DNA of 22,914 nt from a virus: positions 1 through 22,914 of IMG/VR virus record IMGVR_UViG_3300044729_000354. One strand, written 5' to 3'. Of this stretch, positions 14,484 to 20,888 are shown in pieces. The first letter of the stretch is position 1. Each line of letters begins with the position of its first letter. A program made the translations under genes and the position numbers. A model generated the notes under the pieces. The model did no database searches and had not been told where the DNA came from. It saw nothing but the letters and a program-made list of their open reading frames with translations.

Positions 14484-16460
14484 TTACTCACCAAGAGCAT
14501 CGGTAAACTGCTTATCTACCTGCTTTTTAGTCTCCATTTGCATCTTGGCTATGTTTTCATTGCTTTTGATATCTTCTTCCTTCAACATTAACTCAGCAAT
14601 CTTAATTCTACGTTGGAATTCACGCTCTGCTGAGTCATCGTTGTTAGGAAGGTTCTGAGTGGCTGCATTAACGATCTTAGCTCTTACCTCTTCAGGCATT
14701 AACTGAGCCTCTATAGACGCTTTCTGAGCCTCTGCTGCTGCTTTCTGTGCTCTGGCTTGCTTTTCCTGTACGGTAGCCTGTGCATCAGCTAATTGAAGCT
14801 GTGTAGCTTGCTGTTGAGCCTGTTGTTGCTCAGGGTTTGGTTGTGTTAGCTGCTGAAGTTGCTGTAGCAAGCTCTCACGGTTAGGTAATGATGAGTATTC
14901 AACGATGCCTTGCAGTAATAACGGTACGATAGGACTGTTTGGACCTAACGTAGACATCATTGCCATCATTTGAGCCTGTTCAAACTCTCTAGCAACCATC
15001 CCTAACGTACCTGTTGGGATAAATTCAAAGTCTTTTACAGGATAACGGTCAGGAGCAAACTGCATATACCGCCATGCAGCCTTCTGTACGAACGGAATAA
15101 GGAAATCTTCTTGGAAATTCACCAAAGAACGCTTGTTCTTCTTGATAATACCGCTAACAGCCATCGCTAAACCAGCCGCTGCTGCATCACCACCGCTGAC
15201 TTGAGCAGGTAAATTAGCTGTATCTAACGTACCTGTAGCCTGTAGCATCATTCTTTCAAAGATTTGAGCTGTTTCGATGTTCGATTTGTCCGTAACACCG
15301 AACTTAAAGGGTTGTAGGATCTCTGATGGGTTACCATTAACAAGGATATTCTTCCCTGGTTTGATCTCAAACTTCTGTCCACGAGGTAATCTAGAGGCAT
15401 CTATAGCCATCATAGGAGCTGCTGTAAGCCCTAAAGAGTCTACATGGCTACGAATCTGTGCATCAACAGCCTTTTGCATGTTGTATGCCTTCTCAGCCGT
15501 TCCACGACCCCAGAAACGACCAGGAACGCTATCAGCTTGGTAGGCAACAACAGGTCTGTCCTGCATCATGAAGGGGTTTTCTTCAGCTTTGAGTAGATCT
15601 TCTCCGTTAGCAATAACGATCAAAGCCTCTACCATATCTGAATACAACTCATCATCTTCAAAAGATAAGTCATCAGGGTTATCTAACAACTTCTTAGGTA
15701 CTAAACCATAGTAACGAAGTAGTAATACCTTATCTGATTGATAGTAAGTTAAGTCTTGATTAGGCTCTAGGTCAGTGTCTAAGGATGCTTCACCAATAGC
15801 AACCTTTTTATAAACACCATCTTCCATGCCTTTAATGACTGCATGTCTACCTACATACTCTTCGATAGCACAACCCATTGCATCATCAATGGTGGTTGCG
15901 TTAGGATCAACAAGGAAGTTACGTGGATTGATTGGTTTTAAGTCTACCGATACTCTATAGTTAGTGTTAACACCAATCATAGCCAATCCAGGCTGTGCTG
16001 TAGGTTGTGTTGCTGGTGTTAGACTCTTCTTTTGTTTGACAATGATCTCACCGATACCAGTACCGTAGATCTCTGCTAAGGTCATAATCTGACCAATGTT
16101 CTTACGTACTTTATCTTTCTTGAAATCTTCGGACAACAAAGACTTCATCTTCTCAACATCAGTCTTATCCTGATCACTGATGTCATCGCTGATGTCAAAG
16201 AATACACCTTTAGCGAACACAGCTTCTTCAAGATCAGCTTGTTTGTTATCTACTGCTTGCTGTAGGGCAGGACTAATAAGCCTTGAACGCTCAGAATCCC
16301 TTGTTTTATCCTCATCAGCATAAAGACCTCGCCAGAGACGCTCATACTCATCCCAGCGATCCATGTAGTTCTCATCCCTGTAGTTACGCCAATCGTTACA
16401 ACGATCCATGACGAAGGCTACTAAGGCATTCTGAGGTGTGATTTCAGATTCAAATTTCAT
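14484..16460 (-). CDS. Portal protein
   Basis: About 658 residues. The frame extends to TTG 16469, but ATG 16460, preceded by GGTGA, lies just past the TerL stop and gives MKFESEITPQNALVAFV. Typical portal features: an N-terminal DRWDEYERLWRGLYAD segment and SRLISPALQQAVDNKQADLE, a central segment with YGTGIGEIIVK, the long stretch GRFWGRGTAEKAYNMQKAVDAQIRS (the sequence around residues 345-370), and a Gln/Ala-rich coiled-coil C terminus (about residues 535-600). The role is the twelve-fold DNA entry ring at the capsid vertex. It lies directly downstream of TerL. Confidence 0.88.
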   Translation of the reverse strand: MKFESEITPQNALVAFVMDRCNDWRNYRDENYMDRWDEYERLWRGLYADEDKTRDSERSRLISPALQQAVDNKQADLEEAVFAKGVFFDISDDISDQDKTDVEKMKSLLSEDFKKDKVRKNIGQIMTLAEIYGTGIGEIIVKQKKSLTPATQPTAQPGLAMIGVNTNYRVSVDLKPINPRNFLVDPNATTIDDAMGCAIEEYVGRHAVIKGMEDGVYKKVAIGEASLDTDLEPNQDLTYYQSDKVLLLRYYGLVPKKLLDNPDDLSFEDDELYSDMVEALIVIANGEDLLKAEENPFMMQDRPVVAYQADSVPGRFWGRGTAEKAYNMQKAVDAQIRSHVDSLGLTAAPMMAIDASRLPRGQKFEIKPGKNILVNGNPSEILQPFKFGVTDKSNIETAQIFERMMLQATGTLDTANLPAQVSGGDAAAAGLAMAVSGIIKKNKRSLVNFQEDFLIPFVQKAAWRYMQFAPDRYPVKDFEFIPTGTLGMVAREFEQAQMMAMMSTLGPNSPIVPLLLQGIVEYSSLPNRESLLQQLQQLTQPNPEQQQAQQQATQLQLADAQATVQEKQARAQKAAAEAQKASIEAQLMPEEVRAKIVNAATQNLPNNDDSAEREFQRRIKIAELMLKEEDIKSNENIAKMQMETKKQVDKQFTDALGE

Positions 16461-16462
16461 TG

Positions 16463-17716
16463 TCACCAACCTATTGTTGTGTCTAGGACTTCGTACTCTT
16501 CTTCATTCAAGTTCTGATTCCAATCTGCTACCTGTATTTGATCAATGTAACTAACAGCATCTATTAAGTCATCATGAGTCTTGCTATCAGGAAACTGCAT
16601 CAGTTGGTCTATAAACTTGTTATTCCAATCAGCTTCTTTCAGTACAATCCTACCATGTTCAAATCGTCCTTGTAGTGACCAAACAATCCTATCTGTCTTC
16701 TTCTTATTACCATGTGTTAACTCTTCAATACGAGGATAGTAGTTCAATCTCCTCATCAGATCATTCATGTAAGGCATTACTGCATTCTTCAATGCACCTT
16801 TCTCAATCCCTACAGCATTGACTCTGTAGTCTTTAGCAGCCTTTAATATCCTCACTGCTGTTTCTCGGACATCCCATCTACCATACTGTATGTCAGCAAC
16901 CCACCAGCCTTTAGTGTTAACCTTAACAATGGCTATCGCTGTTTCATCCAACTTAGAGTTTTTCGTCTTGTTCGCCTGAGATGAATCCGTAAAACCACAA
17001 AGATCCACCGCAATGAAGTAGTTACCATCTTCAGGTTCTTCGTCAGTAATTTTAATCCATTCATCTTTGAAGATCTCCGACTGTGCAGCCTCAAACGATG
17101 CCATGAACTCTTGTCTGAAAGCAAAGCTAGACATTGATCCTCTAGCAGCTTCAATCTCTTCAGGGTCTAACAATGGATTATCAAAGCTAGTGAAGTGCCA
17201 TGCCTTGTAATGTTGATCCTTACCACTATCACCTAGTTTATACAGTTCATAGAAATGATTTCTACCCATTGGTGTTCCGATGAACATTGCTCTACCCTTC
17301 TGATCCGCTAATGCAGGTCTAAGGATTTGTTCGAACACCTGTGGTTTCATGTCTGCATACTCATCCATCACTAAGTATTTAAGACTAACACCACGCATTG
17401 TCTCTGGTCTATCAGCACCCTTTAGCGATATCATTGCTCCATTCACTAACGTAATCTGCATGTTATTTACATGACTACCTTTGATGACTGGGTGTCCTAG
17501 CTCTAACAGCGTAGTCCACATAATATCTCTAGCTTGTCCCTGCGTTGGTGCTACATACCAGACATGGCCTTTATCAGTCTGTAGAGCCTCTATGATCAGT
17601 GTCCAAGCTGCTAACCTTGATTTACCTGTACGTCTACCAGCAGCGATGATCTTAAACCTTACAGGGTCTTTGAAGACCTCTTGCTGCCACGGTAGTAACT
17701 TAACTTGTAGATCCAT
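16463..17716 (-). CDS. terL: Terminase large subunit
   Basis: 417 residues. Walker A is GRRTGKS at 27-33, Walker B is LVMDE at about 115-119, and the motif III-like FIGTP lies at about 145-149. The nuclease domain shows AVDLCG (D238) and the C-terminal HDDLIDAV (residues 381-388) with the paired Asp residues that bind metal. This is the packaging motor that cuts concatemers and pumps DNA through the portal. The start overlaps the TerS candidate by 17 bases. The length is on the short side for the family but all key motifs are present. Confidence 0.93.
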   Translation of the reverse strand: MDLQVKLLPWQQEVFKDPVRFKIIAAGRRTGKSRLAAWTLIIEALQTDKGHVWYVAPTQGQARDIMWTTLLELGHPVIKGSHVNNMQITLVNGAMISLKGADRPETMRGVSLKYLVMDEYADMKPQVFEQILRPALADQKGRAMFIGTPMGRNHFYELYKLGDSGKDQHYKAWHFTSFDNPLLDPEEIEAARGSMSSFAFRQEFMASFEAAQSEIFKDEWIKITDEEPEDGNYFIAVDLCGFTDSSQANKTKNSKLDETAIAIVKVNTKGWWVADIQYGRWDVRETAVRILKAAKDYRVNAVGIEKGALKNAVMPYMNDLMRRLNYYPRIEELTHGNKKKTDRIVWSLQGRFEHGRIVLKEADWNNKFIDQLMQFPDSKTHDDLIDAVSYIDQIQVADWNQNLNEEEYEVLDTTIGW

Positions 17717-18197
17717 CGTCTTCTTCTTCTTCGTAGTCTATCAAGGTAGTTTCTACTTCAACAGGTTCATGTTCAATCATCTCTACTGGGGTATCATTTA
17801 CTCCAGTTATGTTGATGGTAATGGCTCTAGAGCCTCCACCAGCACCTTTATCCTCAAAGTAACTTACTGGCAACATCCTATCAACACATAGCTTTAGCGC
17901 TGCCATCTGATCCTTATCCTCATCATTAAGAGCCTTATGCACTATCTTTCTGATGATAGCCTGTGAGTGTGTCAGCAACAGTGAAGCTGTTAGTTCTTTA
18001 ATCCTTGCTGCTTCACCAGGAGGTCTACCTCTTTTAGGTCTCTTAATGTACTTCTGTACTTCTTCCTTCTTAGGTCTTCCTCTTTTTCTTTTTTTCGCAG
18101 GCACTTTCTTTTCTTCATTGACTGCCACAACATCCTGGCTGACTGATGAAGGTAGCGAACAAAGATCAGATATAACTTCAGTTTTAATTTCGGACAT
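17700..18197 (-). CDS. Putative small terminase subunit with two AT-hooks
   Basis: 165 residues. The frame includes a GTG at 18200, but GAGG is well placed for ATG 18197. Two AT-hook cores, KRGRPKK (about residues 38-44) and KRGRPPG (about 55-61), lie in a very basic segment. A helical region with MAALKLCVDRMLPVSYFE and an acidic C terminus (DYEEEEDDG) follow. The position right before TerL, with overlap, is that of TerS, which recognises the packaging site. Similar positions in aquatic phages hold such proteins. Without a recognised TerS domain, a packaging-associated DNA-binding protein is the alternative. Confidence 0.68.
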   Translation of the reverse strand: MSEIKTEVISDLCSLPSSVSQDVVAVNEEKKVPAKKRKRGRPKKEEVQKYIKRPKRGRPPGEAARIKELTASLLLTHSQAIIRKIVHKALNDEDKDQMAALKLCVDRMLPVSYFEDKGAGGGSRAITINITGVNDTPVEMIEHEPVEVETTLIDYEEEEDDGSTS

Positions 18198-18328
18198 CAC
18201 TACCTCTATATAGTTTCTCTGCCGGAAGGCAGGACTGTAAGGTGTATATAATTTTATGTATCTACAATGTAGTGTATGACGATAAGTTATATGTCTACTA
18301 TTATTTAGTTTTTATACGATGTTTTGTT

Positions 18329-18337
18329 CATAGCCTA
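18329..18337 (-). promoter_or_regulatory. TAGGCTATG motif just downstream of the late start site
   Basis: The minus strand reads TAGGCTATG here, about 7 bases past the predicted late transcription start (about 18344). Exact copies also lie at 18452-18460, 21126-21134 and 21144-21152, all non-coding. It may be an operator. The protein that would bind it is not known. Confidence 0.5.
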
Positions 18338-18350
18338 CATAGAAGTATCT

Positions 18351-18379
18351 ATTCTAGCATATTTTTAAGAGTTTGTCAA
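18351..18379 (-). promoter_or_regulatory. Consensus sigma70 late promoter
   Basis: On the minus strand TTGACA (18379-18374), a 17-base spacer and TAGAAT (18356-18351), with TGC before the -10 (extended -10). The expected start is about 18344, giving a leader of about 147 bases before TerS. It shares CTTGACAAA and a TAAAAA spacer tract with the promoter at 9542-9514, suggesting one promoter class for the structural genes. Confidence 0.8.
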
Positions 18380-18396
18380 GTTATTTCTTCATATTC

Positions 18397-18427
18397 AGTG
18401 CAGAATCTGTGCTTTAACCAGTGCAGA
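18397..18427. repeat. AGTGCAGA direct repeats upstream of the late promoter
   Basis: AGTGCAGA occurs at 18397-18404 and 18420-18427, 23 bp apart. Related TGTGCAG or AGTGCAG units recur at 18748, 18757, 18819 and 18828, the last two pairs each 9 bp apart. They may be binding sites for a regulator. Confidence 0.45.
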
Positions 18428-18451
18428 TTACATGCAAGAATCATGCCAACA

Positions 18452-18460
18452 TAGGCTATG
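18452..18460 (+). promoter_or_regulatory. TAGGCTATG motif upstream of the late promoter
   Basis: An exact copy of the 9-mer seen near other promoters. A weak rightward extended -10 (TGCAAGAAT ending 18441) lies 11 bases before it, the same kind of spacing as at the other sites, but its -35 is poor. Confidence 0.4.
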
Positions 18461-18522
18461 GCGGGACTCCATTAACATGGTGTCATAGGCTCCGCAGAGG
18501 CTTTATTACTAAGCTATTGATT

Positions 18523-18542
18523 TTATTAGATATTATTAGATA
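18523..18542. repeat. AT-rich 10-bp tandem repeat, candidate unwinding element
   Basis: TTATTAGATA occurs twice in direct succession in an AT-rich stretch about 130 bp from the DnaA-box array. Tandem AT-rich repeats near DnaA boxes are typical of DNA unwinding elements. Confidence 0.5.
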
Positions 18543-18565
18543 GACTGTTTAGGCTTTAGAGACTT

Positions 18566-18630
18566 CCATTTTAGCTTTTTTTTGAGGCTAGGTAGTGTTT
18601 TCCTTTTTAGCTTTTTTTAAGGCTAGGTAG
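18566..18630. repeat. Two 36-bp-spaced repeats with T-tracts
   Basis: Each copy runs from a CC, through TTTTAGC and a 7-8 base T-tract, to GGCTAGGTAG. Copies begin at 18566 and 18602. They lie between the AT-rich repeat and the iteron array. Phased T-tracts could bend DNA. Confidence 0.75.
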
Positions 18631-18670
18631 CACCACAACATTTACACTACAACACAGACCCCTCCCCCTA

Positions 18671-18747
18671 TGTTGATAACCTGTTGATAACTATGATGTT
18701 ATCTGTGGATAACTTGTTAGTAACCTGTGGATAACTATGATGGTAAC
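18671..18747. repeat. Seven 11-bp iterons carrying four DnaA boxes
   Basis: Units start at 18671, 18682, 18693, 18704, 18715, 18726 and 18737, all exactly 11 bp apart, with consensus TGTNGATAACY. Units 4 and 6 contain TGTGGATAA, the reverse complement of the perfect DnaA box TTATCCACA. Units 1 and 2 contain TGTTGATAA (TTATCAACA), and unit 5 is close (TTACTAACA). All boxes share one orientation and one helical face. A role as replication origin or DnaA-responsive switch is likely. Confidence 0.8.
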
Positions 18748-18834
18748 TGTGCAGGCTGTGCAGGTAAAGTGTGTGACTGTGTAGCACCACATAGAGATAC
18801 CTTATCACCGCCTAAGACTGTGCAGCCAGTGCAG

Positions 18835-18850
18835 TGTTCCACGTGAAACT
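18835..18850. promoter_or_regulatory. parS-like site (ParB binding)
   Basis: TGTTCCACGTGAAACT matches the bacterial chromosomal parS consensus TGTTNCACGTGAAACA at every defined position but the last. ParB/Spo0J binds this 16-bp site to load onto chromosomes. No ParA or ParB gene is seen in the window, so host ParB would be the partner. Function is inferred from the match. Confidence 0.7.
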
Positions 18851-18867
18851 GTTGTATTCGAACAACA
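18850..18867. promoter_or_regulatory. Perfect-arm inverted repeat next to the parS-like site
   Basis: TGTTGT (18850-18855) and ACAACA (18862-18867) are exact reverse complements around a 6-base spacer, ATTCGA. This is the shape of an operator for a dimeric regulator. It begins on the last base of the parS-like site and lies about 50 bp before the early promoter. Confidence 0.55.
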
Positions 18868-18919
18868 CTACCGTTCATCATTGGATATTGTCCGCTCGTC
18901 GGATAGACCTGAAATGCCA

Positions 18920-18948
18920 TTGACAACGCAAAATCACCTAGTTAGTAT
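18920..18948 (+). promoter_or_regulatory. Consensus sigma70 early promoter
   Basis: TTGACA (18920-18925), a 17-base spacer and TAGTAT (18943-18948). The expected start is about 18955, some 27 bases before the first early gene. Host RNA polymerase could transcribe the right arm from here straight after DNA entry. Confidence 0.8.
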
Positions 18949-18981
18949 GAACACATCGACAACAAACAAGGAGTAAATCAA

Positions 18982-19101
18982 ATGAGCATACTAAAACAAA
19001 TCGAAATAGCAGCTGCAGTAGCACTAACAGTTTTCATCGCTGGCACTGCTATCGGTTTAATGGTACTGTGCACAGTAGCAAAACTTAGCGGTGCACTGTA
19101 A
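18982..19101 (+). CDS. Small membrane protein, 39 aa
   Basis: The first gene after the early promoter, with AAGGAG eight bases before the ATG. It starts MSILKQIEIAAAVALTVFIA and continues hydrophobic to residue ~34, so it is essentially one membrane helix with a short basic start. No family is recognised. Being expressed first, it could act on the host membrane, for example in superinfection exclusion or host takeover. That is inference. Confidence 0.65.
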   Translation: MSILKQIEIAAAVALTVFIAGTAIGLMVLCTVAKLSGAL

Positions 19102-19109
19102 TATCAACA

Positions 19110-19127
19110 AAGGGTCTTTCGACCCTT
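19110..19127 (+). terminator. 7-bp hairpin after the first early gene, possible attenuator
   Basis: AAGGGTC (19110-19116), loop TTTC and GACCCTT (19121-19127) form a perfect stem. No T-run follows (CAATC), so full intrinsic termination is doubtful. Partial termination or protection of the short upstream message is more likely. Confidence 0.5.
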
Positions 19128-19155
19128 CAATCAACCACCACAAAGGTTATCTATC

Positions 19156-19797
19156 ATGTCAGTAAAAATCAGCGTCACATCAAAGCTTGATGGCATTCGA
19201 TCATGGTCCTTGCAGGCATTGGATACATGTCCGGGTTCGAAGGCTAGCGATGGTTCGCTTGTTGATGCGTGCAAAGGGTGTTATGCAACGGCAGGTAATT
19301 ATTATCGCCCTAATGTCAAAGCACCAAGGATTCACAATCGTGAAGATTGGCAGCGTGATAGTTGGGTTGATGATATGGTCAAAGCTTTAGACTCGGATCG
19401 TTACTTTCGCTGGTTTGATAGCGGCGACATGTACGCTTTAGGGTTAGCAGAGAAAATGCTTCAGGTAATGCAGCGTACACCATGGGTTAAACACTGGTTA
19501 CCAACTAGGATGTACAAATTCACCAAGTTTCAATCAATCATTGACCAGATGGATGCATTGGACAATGTAGTCGTGCGTCGATCATCGGATTCTATTGTCG
19601 GCGAAGTATTGGACGCACCATGGTCTAGCACCATTGCAACAAGCTTCGATGCTGTCAATGTCAAAGTCTGCGAAGCATACCAGCATGAGGGTAAGTGTAA
19701 TGGTTGCCGTGCATGTTGGGATAAATCAGTTAGCACTATTGGCTACATTGCCCATGGTGTTAAAATGTCCAAGGTAATCAAACTAAAGGTAATGTAA
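19156..19797 (+). CDS. GP88-like cysteine-rich phage protein
   Basis: 213 residues. The N-terminal block RSWSLQALDTCPGS and DACKGCYATAGNYY (C25, C39, C42) and a C-terminal cluster C172, C181, C184, C187 (KCNGCRACW) match the layout of the 'gene product 88' family of phages. Seven cysteines in two clusters suggest a zinc or iron-sulphur site. The region between has RWFDSGDMYALGLAEKMLQV and LPTRMYKFTKF, also conserved in the family. The function is unknown. It overlaps the next gene as TAATG. AAAGG lies about 10 bases upstream. Confidence 0.8.
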   Translation: MSVKISVTSKLDGIRSWSLQALDTCPGSKASDGSLVDACKGCYATAGNYYRPNVKAPRIHNREDWQRDSWVDDMVKALDSDRYFRWFDSGDMYALGLAEKMLQVMQRTPWVKHWLPTRMYKFTKFQSIIDQMDALDNVVVRRSSDSIVGEVLDAPWSSTIATSFDAVNVKVCEAYQHEGKCNGCRACWDKSVSTIGYIAHGVKMSKVIKLKVM

Positions 19798-19964
19798 TGG
19801 AAAACTTTAAGATTGTAGGCTATCTGGTAACCTATAGACTATTTGCTGACGGTTTAACCCATATTGATCGATTCCATACGTTAGACTCTGCAGAAGACTT
19901 TGTTGATACTAGCGATCTTGCAGAGTACGTTATCAACCCTATCGTAGACTTATCCGGAGAATAG
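19797..19964 (+). CDS. Hypothetical protein, 55 aa
   Basis: The ATG overlaps the stop of the GP88-like gene (TAATG). It begins MENFKIVGYLVTYRLFADGL and ends VINPIVDLSGE. It is acidic and probably alpha/beta, with no signal peptide. No family is recognised. The last codons (TCC GGA GAA) form the ribosome binding site of the next micro-gene, which supports translation of both. Confidence 0.6.
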   Translation: MENFKIVGYLVTYRLFADGLTHIDRFHTLDSAEDFVDTSDLAEYVINPIVDLSGE

Positions 19965-19967
19965 ACT

Positions 19968-20051
19968 ATGCAATCTAATGACCTTGTATTGTATCTTGGT
20001 GGCAGTGCTTTCGGTGTATTGTTCGCTGTACTTATCTTTTTAGGGGTTTAA
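19968..20051 (+). CDS. Membrane micro-protein, 27 aa
   Basis: MQSNDLVLYLGGSAFGVLFA continues hydrophobic to the end, giving one membrane helix. GGAG is 8 bases before the ATG, inside the end of the upstream gene, and the stop is one base from the next start. The size is near the limit for prediction. Packing, ribosome binding site and hydrophobic pattern together support it. Confidence 0.5.
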   Translation: MQSNDLVLYLGGSAFGVLFAVLIFLGV

Positions 20052-20052
20052 C

Positions 20053-20325
20053 ATGTATTGGTGCGATTCTTATGGACTCATTGAGCTTAATATCACTAAA
20101 AAACAAGCTCATATAGGTTATCATCAAGGTCACTGTGATAACGACATTAAAGATCTTAAGGATGTTCCTGTTATCAAAAGACAATTGTATAAGCTTAAGC
20201 CTGATGTTGTGGTCCGTGTCTTAAAAGACTATGGCGCATGGGATGACGATGATTTGTCTAATCATGATGATAACCTTGATCGCCTATTGTGGATTGCTTG
20301 TGGTGATATCGTTGAGAACCTATGA
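20053..20325 (+). CDS. Hypothetical protein, 90 aa
   Basis: Begins MYWCDSYGLIELNITKKQAH; AGGGG lies 6 bases upstream. It is acidic in the second half (YGAWDDDDLSNHDDNLDRLL), with a helical C terminus (LWIACGDIVENL). Similar short proteins occur in early regions of aquatic phages, but no function is known. The stop overlaps the next ATG as ATGA. Confidence 0.65.
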   Translation: MYWCDSYGLIELNITKKQAHIGYHQGHCDNDIKDLKDVPVIKRQLYKLKPDVVVRVLKDYGAWDDDDLSNHDDNLDRLLWIACGDIVENL

Positions 20326-20417
20326 TATGCGGTACTTATGACACTATCTTGTTAGCCTTGGTGGTATTGTTCCTAATAGGCTTTCCAATCTTAACCCTTA
20401 TAGGACTATGTATATGA
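20322..20417 (+). CDS. Membrane micro-protein, 31 aa
   Basis: MICGTYDTILLALVVLFLIG is followed by PILTLIGLCI, a single strongly hydrophobic helix. Both ends show ATGA overlaps with neighbours (start 20322, stop 20415-20417), a strong sign of coupled translation. It is the third hydrophobic micro-protein of the early arm. No family is recognised. Confidence 0.55.
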   Translation: MICGTYDTILLALVVLFLIGFPILTLIGLCI

Positions 20418-20617
20418 TTCAGTTATACTTCAATGGTAAACCATGTGAGATAGTTAGCAGGGACTCTGCAGACGGTACAGTCTGTATACGTTACGCTGCT
20501 GATCATCCGAATTGGCCTTTCCCTAATTATAGTTGGGTGGATCCTAGCGTATTGTCTAAGCTTAGACAGTCACAAAAACAAAAAGCCTTAGAAGGCATCG
20601 AGGAGGCTCCATTTTAA
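20414..20617 (+). CDS. Hypothetical protein, 67 aa
   Basis: An ATG at 20408 is also in frame, but AGGA lies eight bases from ATG 20414, which overlaps the preceding stop as ATGA. It starts MIQLYFNGKPCEIVSRDSAD, is beta-rich, and contains a Pro/Trp stretch (HPNWPFPNYSWVDP). The end is polar and Gln/Lys-rich. It may be a small SH3-like or regulator fold, but this is a guess. Confidence 0.6.
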   Translation: MIQLYFNGKPCEIVSRDSADGTVCIRYAADHPNWPFPNYSWVDPSVLSKLRQSQKQKALEGIEEAPF

Positions 20618-20646
20618 CCTCGGTACAGTGCGAAGGTCAACCTAAA

Positions 20647-20656
20647 CACGATCGTG
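20647..20656. promoter_or_regulatory. 10-bp palindrome CACGATCGTG between small early genes
   Basis: A perfect palindrome in the 80-bp gap between the 67-aa and 57-aa genes. It may be a protein-binding site. There is no further support. Confidence 0.3.
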
Positions 20657-20697
20657 CCTTCTAGGCCCCTTAAAACACGTTTAAAAGGTATTCCTGA

Positions 20698-20871
20698 ATG
20701 ACTAAAGAGATGTTAGATGAATTGCTGTACTTAATCGAGCTCCAAATCAAGGCTAACATTGCCATTGCATTAGGTCATGCTGATGCTGCTGACAAAGAAG
20801 CAGAAAGGGAGCATGTTCAGTATTACAGACTTGTTTCGTTGATTGACTCTATGAAGGATGATCTTAAATAG
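20698..20871 (+). CDS. Hypothetical helical protein, 57 aa
   Basis: AAAAGG lies nine bases before the ATG. The sequence MTKEMLDELLYLIELQIKAN, then GHADAADKEAEREHVQYYRL, is predicted all-helical and acidic, perhaps a helical hairpin. No membrane segment or cysteine is present. It lies between the 67-aa gene and the zinc-ribbon gene with the unusual start. The function is unknown. Confidence 0.6.
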   Translation: MTKEMLDELLYLIELQIKANIAIALGHADAADKEAEREHVQYYRLVSLIDSMKDDLK

Positions 20872-20888
20872 AAAGGTAGGGACGGAAG

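Larger units (their letters stand above)
18198..18981. other. Central non-coding region between the divergent arms
   Basis: This 785-bp stretch has no credible gene. It holds, from left to right: the late leader with a small CTGCC-GGAA-GGCAG hairpin (18219-18232), the late promoter, TAGGCTATG sites, AT-rich tandem repeats, T-tract repeats, an 11-bp iteron array with DnaA boxes, short TGTGCAG repeats, a parS-like site, an inverted repeat and the early promoter. The concentration of origin-type elements between diverging transcription units suggests a replication origin and switch. I see no tRNA or CRISPR there. Confidence 0.75.

Noticed and set aside
18242-18454. 70-codon plus-strand ORF in the late leader
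   Set aside because: It covers the late promoter and is AT-rich with biased composition; no ribosome binding site.
18735-18926. 63-codon minus-strand ORF in the central region
   Set aside because: It crosses the iterons, the parS-like site and the inverted repeat, lacks a start signal and has no recognisable protein pattern.
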